This document shows, piece by piece, positions 1 to 8,457 of a DNA stretch of 64,000 nt (the first letter of the stretch is position 1; each line of letters opens with the position of its first letter). Below the pieces are notes generated by a model. It saw nothing but the letters and a program-made list of their open reading frames with translations, ran no database searches and was not told the DNA's origin. The position numbers and the translations under genes were made by a program. The stretch spans positions 161,841 through 225,840 of the forward strand of contig NZ_WHNP01000010.1 of NCBI RefSeq assembly GCF_009362735.1. The letters are read 5' to 3'. This stretch comes from Paraburkholderia franconis (GTDB lineage: Bacteria > Pseudomonadota > Gammaproteobacteria > Burkholderiales > Burkholderiaceae).

Positions 1-146
1 TCGCGCCGCGCGGTCTCGTCGATTCGGGCGCGCGGCTTGGCTTGCCGCCGTTGCCGGAATCGCGCGTGACGCTGCATTCGCGCGTGCGCGACGCACGCTC
101 GGCGGAAACGCTGCGCATCGTGACGAACGGGCTGACCGCCCAGTGA
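1..146 (+). CDS. C-terminal fragment of a probable LysR-family regulator
   Basis: The window opens inside a plus-strand gene whose last 47 codons are visible, ending with TGA at 144-146. The tail reads as a GARLGLPPLPESRVTLHSR segment followed by an amphipathic end. This resembles the C-terminal effector-domain edge of LysR-type transcriptional regulators, but no DNA-binding domain is in view. The codon use is that of the neighbours. It converges on the minus-strand gene that ends at 150, with only 3 bp between them. The family assignment is inference from a short tail; only the open frame is directly seen. Confidence 0.4.
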   Translation, partial: APRGLVDSGARLGLPPLPESRVTLHSRVRDARSAETLRIVTNGLTAQ

Positions 147-149
147 CGC

Positions 150-638
150 TTATTTGAGGATCGGCGGAAGCTCGCGCGACATGGCGCCGCCGCCGTTGGC
201 CTGAGGCGCTGGAACGTCGGCGGGTTGCGCGGGCTTCGGCGTCGTCATCGCGACGACAGGTTTTGCGGGCGCGCCTTGGGTCCGGGCGTGGGTTTGGGCC
301 TGGGCCCGGGTCTGGGTCTGGGCCCGGCGCGTCGCTACATGCGCTCCGCTCGCGTGCGCCGTTTTCATACCAGCGCCGGCAGCCACGCTAGCGGCCTTTT
401 TCGGCGGCATTTTCGCGCCTGGCTTAACTGCTGCAGCTCTCGCGCCCGGCGCAGCCGCATGTCGATGCGCTTCCGTCGCGGCGCGAGAACCAACGGGGGC
501 CGAGTGCTTCGAATGCGTGACGTGCCGGACGCCCGGCGCGGCCTCGGGCGGATTCCACACTTCCTTGTACTCGGCGCGTGCCGCCATCGACGCGCACAGC
601 AAACCAACCGCCACCCCCAACCTGAATCCGAACGACAC
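150..638 (-). CDS. Secreted Ala/His/Gln-rich low-complexity protein of unknown function
   Basis: A 162-residue protein with a clear Sec signal peptide (MSFGFRLGVAVGLLCASMAARA, cleavage expected near residue 22) followed by a mature EYKEVWNPPEAAPG segment. The rest is alanine-, histidine-, lysine- and proline-rich and looks disordered. Residues about 104-122 are a degenerate TQ/AQ repeat, mirrored in the DNA by a TGGGCC/TGGGTC-like low-complexity run near 288-335. I recognise no domain. The EYKEVWNPPEA start of the mature part is the only well-ordered-looking stretch. The gene is divergent from the antitoxin gene at 742 and shares a 100-bp AT-rich intergenic region with it. It may be periplasmic; the function is unknown. 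Confidence 0.75.
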   Translation of the reverse strand: MSFGFRLGVAVGLLCASMAARAEYKEVWNPPEAAPGVRHVTHSKHSAPVGSRAATEAHRHAAAPGARAAAVKPGAKMPPKKAASVAAGAGMKTAHASGAHVATRRAQTQTRAQAQTHARTQGAPAKPVVAMTTPKPAQPADVPAPQANGGGAMSRELPPILK

Positions 639-684
639 CGCCGCCTCCGCGCAAAAATTCGTGGCGCGGATTATACATGCGGAC

Positions 685-712
685 TTGCATTAATCCATAT
701 ATGGACTAATAT
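685..712 (+). promoter_or_regulatory. Probable promoter and operator of the toxin-antitoxin operon
   Basis: In an unusually AT-rich patch, TTGCAT (685-690) and TAATAT (707-712) are spaced 16 bp apart like a -35/-10 pair facing the antitoxin gene. The spacer is an almost perfect palindrome, TTAATCCATATATGGACTAA at 690-709, with a single mismatched symmetric pair. A palindrome inside the promoter is what autoregulation by an Xre-like antitoxin would look like. The assignment is inferred from sequence symmetry and position. Confidence 0.5.
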
Positions 713-741
713 TTATAAAAAGTTCAACTCAGGACTCCATC

Positions 742-1179
742 ATGTCTTCCGCCGCCCACATCTCGAGCGCCGAACGACCGCTGCGACGACCGCCCGCCGA
801 ACCCTCGATGGCGGACATGTCGGCCGCCGGTCTGCGCGCGTTCTTCGCCATTGCACGCGACTGGGAATTGAGCGCCGACGAGCAGATCGTCCTGCTCGGC
901 TCGCCCGGCCGCTCGACGTTCTTCAAGTGGAAAAACTCGCCGCAAACGGCACGCCTCAACCGCGACACGCTGGAGCGGCTGTCCCTTCTGCTCGGCATCT
1001 ACAAGTCGTTGCAAATCCTGCTGCCGCAGCCTGCCGCCGCCGATGCCTGGATCAAGCGCCCCAACAGCGCGCCGCCGTTCGGCGGCCGCCGTGCGCTCGA
1101 CCGCATGCTCGCCGGCAATATCAGCGACCTCGTCGCCGTGCGCCAGTATCTCGACGCAATGCGAGGCGGCTGGGCGTGA
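742..1179 (+). CDS. MbcA/ParS/Xre-type antitoxin
   Basis: A 145-residue protein with an Xre-like helical N-terminal region and a C-terminal DUF2384-like antitoxin domain (roughly residues 80-145). The domain shows PPFGGRRALDRMLAGNISDLVAVRQYLDAMRGGW, given here only as landmarks PPFGGRRALD and DLVAVRQYLDA. This is the partner signature of RES-domain toxins in the MbcTA/ParST/Xre-RES class. It should neutralise the downstream toxin by binding it and should repress the operon from the palindrome at 690-709. The stop codon overlaps the GTG of the RES gene (GTGA), so the two are translationally coupled. The identification rests on family recognition plus the neighbour. Confidence 0.88.
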   Translation: MSSAAHISSAERPLRRPPAEPSMADMSAAGLRAFFAIARDWELSADEQIVLLGSPGRSTFFKWKNSPQTARLNRDTLERLSLLLGIYKSLQILLPQPAAADAWIKRPNSAPPFGGRRALDRMLAGNISDLVAVRQYLDAMRGGWA

Positions 1180-1877
1180 CTGAACCGCAATGGCAAGACC
1201 GCTGGCGCGTGGCATCGCTCGCCTGGACGCCCGCGTACCGCGTGATTCCGACTCGCTTTCCCGCCGTCAACCTGTTCGACCGTGTCGCATCGCCCGAAGA
1301 CTTCGAAGCGCTCTACGCGCTCGAAGCGATGACCAACGACCGCGTGCGCACCGAAATCGGCGATCTCGATCTCGTGCCGCGCGACGAACGGCGCTTCGGT
1401 CCCGGCTACGGGCCGATCATGGCCGCGCTCACGCATCTGAATCCGCAAGGCAGCCGTTTTTCCGACGGCACGTATGGCGTGTTCTACTGCGCGCGCTCGC
1501 GCGAAACGGCGATCGCCGAAACGCGCTATCACTCGGGCCTCTTTCTCGCCGCGACCCAGGAACCGCCGATGCGTCAGCAGATGCGTCTCTACACGGTAAT
1601 CGCGCAAGGCGAGGTCGTCGATCTGCGGGACATGGATTCAGCCGATGCATCGGTGCTGTCGCCGAACGACTATGCGCCCGGCCAGACGCTCGGCCGCGCG
1701 ATCCGCGAGGCAGGCGCGCCGGGTATCGTCTATCCGTCGGTGCGGGATGCGGACGGCGAATGTCTCGCCGCGTTCAGAACGACGCTGCTGCGCGACTGTC
1801 ATCACGCGGCGTATCTGGAATACAACTGGAACGGCAGCACCGTCGACATGGTGTTCGAGCTGAGCCGGGTCGGCTGA
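1176..1877 (+). CDS. RES-domain toxin
   Basis: A 233-residue RES-domain protein. The GTG start at 1176 overlaps the antitoxin stop by 4 nt; the same frame stays open far upstream, but only this start fits the coupled arrangement and the family length. Conserved RES landmarks are visible: a FNxF/DRVASPEDFEALYALEAMTNDR entry, the Arg in RFGPGYGPIM, GTYGVFYCARS and the Glu/Arg pair in ETAIAETRYHSG. Characterised family members attack NAD+ (MbcT phosphorolysis) or ADP-ribosylate PRPP synthetase (ParT). Which activity this one has cannot be told from sequence. It converges with the phosphatase gene ending at 1910. Confidence 0.9.
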   Translation: MTEPQWQDRWRVASLAWTPAYRVIPTRFPAVNLFDRVASPEDFEALYALEAMTNDRVRTEIGDLDLVPRDERRFGPGYGPIMAALTHLNPQGSRFSDGTYGVFYCARSRETAIAETRYHSGLFLAATQEPPMRQQMRLYTVIAQGEVVDLRDMDSADASVLSPNDYAPGQTLGRAIREAGAPGIVYPSVRDADGECLAAFRTTLLRDCHHAAYLEYNWNGSTVDMVFELSRVG

Positions 1878-1909
1878 CGCATCCGGCATGGGGTTCTACG
1901 CACGAGCGT

Positions 1910-2647
1910 CTACGGCAACGCAAGCGCCGACGCCCCGGCGGAGCGCGCCAGATCGACCGTGACCGACCAGCGCGTCGTCGTGCGCGCTTCGACGATCGTC
2001 AGCTTGCCGCCCGGCCCGAACGCGCCCGTGTCGATGAACACCTGCGCGCCGAACTGCTGCACTTCGCGCACGGGCGTATGCCCGCAATACGTCAGCGACA
2101 GGCCGCGCTGGCTCGCCGGATCGGACGTGCCCATCGCGAGGCCGCGGCCCCACAGCAGTTGCTGGCGAGTCTCGTCGGAGAAATGGTTTGCGTCGAGCTC
2201 GGCGTCGGTGCCGAGAAACTCCGCGTGCAGCACGTTGAAGCGGTCGTTGCCCGAACCGATCACACGCACGAGCGGCAGCGTGCGCAGCCGCTGCGCATAC
2301 GCGCGCAACCGCTCCATCGGCACATGCGCGCTCCACAGGCCGCCGATGCCGTACCACCACTGCTTCTTCAGCCTGCCTTCAGCAACGGCGCACAGCGTGT
2401 CCTCGTGATTGCCGAGGACGGCATGAAACCACGGCTTGTCGAGCAGCGCGAGCGCCTCTTCGGACTGCGCGCCGCGATCGACCAGATCGCCGACGGAGAA
2501 TAGCCGGTCGCGCGACGGATCGAATTCGATATCGCGTAGCAGAAAGCGCAGCGCATCGACGCAGCCATGCAGATCGCCGACCACGAAATCGCGTCCGTCG
2601 CGATTGACGTCGTGATGTTGGACGGTGGTGACAAGTGTGGAGTCCAT
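1910..2647 (-). CDS. PPP-family metallophosphatase (ApaH/PrpE-like)
   Basis: A 245-residue protein with the three metal-binding signatures of the PPP phosphoesterase superfamily: GDLHGC (residues 24-29), GDLVDRG (53-59) and GNHE (79-82), followed by conserved histidines in HAEF and YCGHTPV. It is expected to use two metal ions to hydrolyse phosphoesters. Relatives act on diadenosine tetraphosphate (ApaH) or phosphoprotein (PrpA/PrpB type), and the sequence does not separate these. The ATG at 2647 was chosen over an upstream in-frame start because the GDLHG motif then lies at the usual distance from the N-terminus. No operon partner is evident. Confidence 0.85.
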   Translation of the reverse strand: MDSTLVTTVQHHDVNRDGRDFVVGDLHGCVDALRFLLRDIEFDPSRDRLFSVGDLVDRGAQSEEALALLDKPWFHAVLGNHEDTLCAVAEGRLKKQWWYGIGGLWSAHVPMERLRAYAQRLRTLPLVRVIGSGNDRFNVLHAEFLGTDAELDANHFSDETRQQLLWGRGLAMGTSDPASQRGLSLTYCGHTPVREVQQFGAQVFIDTGAFGPGGKLTIVEARTTTRWSVTVDLARSAGASALALP

Positions 2648-2795
2648 GACGCAATGATAGTGCGAGCATGCAAGCGCTGTATGCGCGGCATCCCGCGTTC
2701 GTGCGCCTATCGTCAGCAAGACACGCTAGGGACGTCGTAGTGGGATTCGTGCGCCGCGCGCTGCGTCGCAGTCGCACTACTCGCGTTTCAAGCCG

Positions 2796-4333
<1,538 letters not shown>

Positions 4334-4351
4334 GTGTCTTCGTGCGTTGGG

Positions 4352-5953
4352 TCAGAGTTCGCGCTTGAGCTTGTCGGCGAGCTTCAGCGACAGCGCCGCG
4401 ATCGTCAGCGTGCAGTTCACGGAGCCTGCACCCGGCATCACGCCGCTGCCCGCGATGAACACATTCTGATGATCGTGCGTGCGGCAGTCGGGATCGACGA
4501 CGGAATCGGCGGCATCGTTGCCCATGATCGTCGTGCCCATGATGTGATTGTTCGGCGCGAACGTATCGTCGAACGACACCTCCGTGCCGCCGAAGAGCCC
4601 CGCGATCTGCGCATACAGTTCGTGCGTGTGCGCGGCGCTTTTCTTCACGTAATCGTTGATCGAGTAGTAGATCTCGGGCTGCGCAATGCCGAGCGCGTCC
4701 TTGTGATCGGCGGAAGGCACGATGCGATTCTGCGGCTCGGGCAGATGCTCGTGGAAGCTGTTGACGACGACGAGGCGCGACGCGCGGTCGCGAATCTGCC
4801 GGTCGAGTTCGGCGCCCGTCAGGCCCTGTCTGAGCAGCGCGGATGTAATCGCGATCGTCGGCACGCCGTTCGACACATGCAGCTTCTTCGCCGCATAGTC
4901 CGAGCGGAACGCACCGTCACGGAAGTTCACCACCGACGTCATCTCCATCGGCCCACGCCCCGGCCACAGCGACTCGTTCGCGAGAAACGCGATGCCCGTG
5001 CCCGGATGGTCCATCAGATTGCGGCCGACTTGATCGGAGCTGTTGCCGATGCCATGCGGGAACTTGTCGGACGTCGACATCAGCATCAGCTTCGGCGTCT
5101 CGATGCCGTTCGCGGCGAGCACGAACAGCTTCCCCGTGATGCGCGTGCTGTTGCCGTTCGGGTCCTTGTAGTGAACGGCCGTGACGAGCCCCTTGTCGTC
5201 CGCTTCGATCCGGTAGACGACGGCTTGCGCAATCAGCTTCGCGCCCGCGCGCTCCGCCTTGTCGGCATGCACGATGCCGTTGTACATCGCGCCGATCGGA
5301 CAGATCGGCATGCAGTTGTTGTTGCCGCAGCAGGTGGGCCGCGCATCATACGGACGGCTGTTGCGCGCGACGGGCTCGGGTACGACCTTGAAGCCGTTCG
5401 CGTTCAGCACGTCGGAGAAGCGCTGGTCCATGTACGACAGCGGCAAGCCCGCCATCGGATACGGCTTCGAGCGCGGCGAGCCGAGATCGATCGACGGGTC
5501 CGGCCCGGACACGCCCAGTTGCACTTCGGCCGCGTAGTACCACGGCTCGAGCGTTTCATACGGATACGGCCAGTCGCGGCCCACGCCGTACCGCTTCTTC
5601 AGTTCGAAATCCGATGGCAGCAGACGCCACGTCGCGGCGGCCCAGTGCCACGTGGTGCCGCCGACGAGCCGCAGGTACTGCGAGTTATACGGATAGTCGC
5701 CCTTCTGGATCAGATAGTCGTTCGCGGGCGAGTACTCGGGATGCGGCGCATAAGGCGTCGACGGATACGGCGTCGCGAAGTCCAGCTTCGCGGGCGAATT
5801 GCGGAAGTTCTCGACGATCTGCCCACGCTGCAGACGCGGCCCGGCTTCGAGCAGAATCACCGACGCGCCCGCGAGCGCCATCTGATGCGCGACGAGACCG
5901 CCCGCCACGCCCGAGCCGACTACGACGACGTCGGCGGAATTTGCGTTTGCCAT
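4352..5953 (-). CDS. FAD-dependent GMC-type sugar/polyol dehydrogenase, catalytic subunit
   Basis: A 533-residue GMC oxidoreductase. A Rossmann FAD-binding motif VVVGSGVAGG lies near residues 11-19. The C-terminal GMC block NNHIMGTTIMGNDAADSVVD and GVMPGAGSVNCTLTIAAL holds the active-site His/Asn region. A cysteine cluster C208-C209-x4-C214-x3-C218 (CCGNNNCMPIC) matches the iron-sulfur ligands of Burkholderia-type FAD glucose dehydrogenase. It should oxidise a sugar, sugar acid or polyol in the periplasm and pass electrons to the cytochrome subunit. There is no signal peptide of its own, so export would ride on the TAT-signal small subunit, as in related complexes. The substrate (glucose, gluconate, sorbitol) cannot be fixed from sequence. 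A GAGGG ribosome site precedes the ATG. Confidence 0.9.
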   Translation of the reverse strand: MANANSADVVVVGSGVAGGLVAHQMALAGASVILLEAGPRLQRGQIVENFRNSPAKLDFATPYPSTPYAPHPEYSPANDYLIQKGDYPYNSQYLRLVGGTTWHWAAATWRLLPSDFELKKRYGVGRDWPYPYETLEPWYYAAEVQLGVSGPDPSIDLGSPRSKPYPMAGLPLSYMDQRFSDVLNANGFKVVPEPVARNSRPYDARPTCCGNNNCMPICPIGAMYNGIVHADKAERAGAKLIAQAVVYRIEADDKGLVTAVHYKDPNGNSTRITGKLFVLAANGIETPKLMLMSTSDKFPHGIGNSSDQVGRNLMDHPGTGIAFLANESLWPGRGPMEMTSVVNFRDGAFRSDYAAKKLHVSNGVPTIAITSALLRQGLTGAELDRQIRDRASRLVVVNSFHEHLPEPQNRIVPSADHKDALGIAQPEIYYSINDYVKKSAAHTHELYAQIAGLFGGTEVSFDDTFAPNNHIMGTTIMGNDAADSVVDPDCRTHDHQNVFIAGSGVMPGAGSVNCTLTIAALSLKLADKLKREL

Positions 5954-6099
5954 CCTTGCCCTCTTCTTTGCCTTCTGCGGCTGGCTTGATCCGCTGGCTT
6001 ATGTGTTGTTCACGGGTGTGGCAACCCGTCCGGAGACCCCGCCGCGCGTCGAAGGCAAGCGGCGTGCGAGACGTACGCGTGACGCTGCATGCGCAGCGC

Positions 6100-6816
6100 T
6101 CACGCATTCGAGGGTTTCCGGGTCCAGTAAAACGGCACGTCGCGGCAATACGACGGAATCGTCAGGATGTCCTTCACGGGCTCGAACATCAGTGCGCTTT
6201 CATACGCGATCACCTGGACGTTCGGCGAATCGCCGACGAGCCCCAGATACCACGCTCGCGTGATCGCGCTGACGGTCTTCGCGAGATTCGGCTGCTCGGC
6301 CTGCAATGCCTGCGTGACGGTATCGGACGGCACGCCGCCGTGGGTTTGCAGCCACGTATTGAGCGCGGCGACGTTCTGCGTGAACTGGCTGTCCGCCCTG
6401 GACAACGCTTTGTAAGCACGCTTGCCGAGCACGGGATCGAAGCTGGCATGCCCCGTGAGCTTGCCCGACAGCGCGATGAACGCATCGAAGCCGCCGCCCG
6501 CGGGCAGCGTATCGGCGTAGGCAGGCGAAATGCCCGCGAGGTGCGAAAGGCTCGCAAGGCCCACAACGGGACGGATGCCGCGCGCGGCACGATGGCTCGC
6601 CGCTGTTGAAAACGCAAAGCCTGCCGCCGATGCGAGCGCACCGAGCATCCACATGCGCCGGCGCGGCGAGCGCGCGATGAAGCCGGAACCCGAACCCGGG
6701 CTGTGATGGCAACCGCCCTGCGCGCCGTCGATGCCCGCCGCTTGCACCGCCTCATGAGCGGCCTCGCCGGCGTGCGCGGCATCCGTGCGCGCAGCGTGTT
6801 GTTCTACATCTGTCAT
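6100..6816 (-). CDS. Small (gamma) subunit of FAD sugar dehydrogenase, TAT-exported
   Basis: A 238-residue protein matching the hitch-hiker/chaperone subunit of FAD glucose/sorbitol dehydrogenases. The family signature at the C-terminus is clear: AWYLGLVG, VIAYESALMF and IPSYCRDVPFYW. The N-terminus is long (about 55 residues), then SPRRRMWMLGALASAAGFAFS, a twin-arginine-like signal, so the subunit probably carries the folded flavoprotein across the membrane. It is the first gene of the minus-strand trio, with GGAG six bases before the ATG. The pre-signal extension is Ala/His-rich and longer than usual; an internal start would also be possible. Confidence 0.85.
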   Translation of the reverse strand: MTDVEQHAARTDAAHAGEAAHEAVQAAGIDGAQGGCHHSPGSGSGFIARSPRRRMWMLGALASAAGFAFSTAASHRAARGIRPVVGLASLSHLAGISPAYADTLPAGGGFDAFIALSGKLTGHASFDPVLGKRAYKALSRADSQFTQNVAALNTWLQTHGGVPSDTVTQALQAEQPNLAKTVSAITRAWYLGLVGDSPNVQVIAYESALMFEPVKDILTIPSYCRDVPFYWTRKPSNA

Positions 6817-7275
6817 TGGGGGCTCCAGATGATGTTTGTCTTTCGACGGGCGCGCGGCGTCCGGCTATTGGCCGAACCCTGCGAGCACGCCGTGCGTCCA
6901 CCCCAATACTGGTCTTGCTGGTCTTGCGCCGCTGTCTTGCGGTCTCTTATCGTCGGGCGCATTCGAGCGCTTCGATCGGGGCCGTCCGCGCGGCGCCAGC
7001 GATTGCGCCACACATCCGGTAATTCCGGCGATGCCCGATCGTGATCGACGGCCTGTTGCGTGCTTCTAGCTTCTTGCTTCCTTTGCGCCCCGGGACAAGG
7101 CAACGCACCTCGTGAAAGCCGCATGCAAGGCCATTGAGCAAAACTGCGGGAAAACTATAACGTCCAGGTACCCTTTTCGACAAATCATGCTGCATGCAAA
7201 CGTAGAATCGCCGCAACCTTTGGCATCGCTTCGCGACATGCCCTTGTCACAACATCCTGCCAGGAACGCGCGCCC
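6817..7275. other. Intergenic region between divergent dehydrogenase and DUF1345 genes
   Basis: 459 bp without a convincing gene. It must hold the promoters of both divergent transcripts. The only structure seen is a short GGTCTTGC-type direct repetition near 6911-6945 and an AT-richer stretch at 7145-7195 that could be the promoter of the downstream gene. The short frames here have shadow-like composition. Confidence 0.5.
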
Positions 7276-7941
7276 ATGAACGTCTATCCCCAGGTACTAC
7301 GCAACCGCCCGCGCATGATGGCGGGCCTGCTTGTCGGCGTGCTGATCGGCGCGCTGCTCGCGGGCACGCAGATGCGCCCGATGATCCGCGTGCTCGTCTC
7401 GTGGGACGTCACCGTATGGACTTATCTTGCGCTGATGTGGATCGAGATGGCGCGCGCCGATCACGACCGCGTGCGCGAGATCGCGCAGCGCGAGGACGAG
7501 AACGCGACGGTCGTGCTGTTCATCATCTGTCTTGCGACGGTGGCGAGCATCGCGGCGATCGTGCTGGAGCTGGCGTCGTCGAAAGGCGGCTCCGGTTCGC
7601 AGGGGCCGGGCCTGTCGCATTACGTCGTGACGGCCGTCACGCTGATCGGCGCGTGGTTCCTGATACCGACCATCTTCACGCTGCACTACGCGCGTCTGCA
7701 CTTCGCGACGGACAAGCAGGAAACGGCGCTGAAGTTTCCCGATCACAAGCTCGATCCGAACTACTGGGACTTCCTGTACTTCTCGTTCACGATCGCCGTC
7801 GCTTCGCAGACATCGGACGTCGTGCTGCGCTCGCGAGACATACGCCGCGCGGCGCTCGCGCAATCAGTTCTGTCGTTCTACTTCAACGTGGCCGTGCTCG
7901 GGCTGTGCATCAATATGGCGGCGGGGCTGCTCGGCTCGTAG
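7276..7941 (+). CDS. DUF1345 integral membrane protein
   Basis: A 221-residue protein with about five hydrophobic segments: MMAGLLVGVLIGALLAG, LVSWDVTVWTYLALMW, VVLFIICLATVASIAAIVLEL, VVTAVTLIGAWFLIPTIFTLH and the C-terminal FYFNVAVLGLCINMAAGLL. The LDPNYWDFLYFSFTIAVASQTSDV block before the last segment is the hallmark of the DUF1345 family and resembles an ion-channel pore region. The function is unknown. It stands alone between the dehydrogenase operon and the glucan cluster. Confidence 0.88.
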   Translation: MNVYPQVLRNRPRMMAGLLVGVLIGALLAGTQMRPMIRVLVSWDVTVWTYLALMWIEMARADHDRVREIAQREDENATVVLFIICLATVASIAAIVLELASSKGGSGSQGPGLSHYVVTAVTLIGAWFLIPTIFTLHYARLHFATDKQETALKFPDHKLDPNYWDFLYFSFTIAVASQTSDVVLRSRDIRRAALAQSVLSFYFNVAVLGLCINMAAGLLGS

Positions 7942-8457
7942 CCCACATTTGCGGCAGGCGACGCTTCGCGCTTCGCATGCCGCGCCGGCCCGCTGCGCAT
8001 TCGAGCGACGATGCCGAAACAACCTGCCATGTAACAGCCGGCGCACGACACGCCCGATTTACACGCCTTCCATTGAGCCGCGCATCGCCATTCATATGAA
8101 CGCCGATGCGCGCGCGCCGTTTCAACGCGCCGTATCCGCCCGCGCCAGCCTTCGCCCGCGCGCGTGTCGCCTTGCCTGCCTTGCCGGCACGGCATCGGCT
8201 TCTGGCATAGCGCTTGCTGCTTTACCGCCTGCCGACGCATGCCGGACCGACGACATGACGCGCATCCTGTTCAGACCGGCTAGTCCGAATCAGACGCTTT
8301 GAACTGGCGCGCGGCATTTCGATCAATGCACTACATTGAGCAATACGCGCCGTCGCAGGACGCATCGCGCGGCATCCGGCTCTGAAGCCTAATAGGCGGT
8401 CGTGATCGTACGAATGTGCATCCACGCCGCAAAGCAGGACGAATCTGGAAACGACCG
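7942..8457. other. Long intergenic region upstream of the glucan/trehalose cluster
   Basis: 516 bp that should contain the promoter of glgE. I see no tRNA, riboswitch-like or strong palindromic signal. A frame of about 117 codons on the plus strand has Arg/Ala-rich shadow composition and no ribosome site. A TTGAAC at about 8298 is the only -35-like hexamer noted, without a good -10. Confidence 0.4.

Noticed and set aside
225..1877. RES toxin with a 317-residue N-terminal extension
   Set aside because: The upstream part is an out-of-frame reading of the secreted protein, promoter and antitoxin regions; the GTG at 1176 overlapping the antitoxin stop is the natural start.
7949..8302. 117-codon frame upstream of glgE
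   Set aside because: No ribosome site, Arg/Ala-rich composition, no domain; most likely chance in GC-rich DNA.
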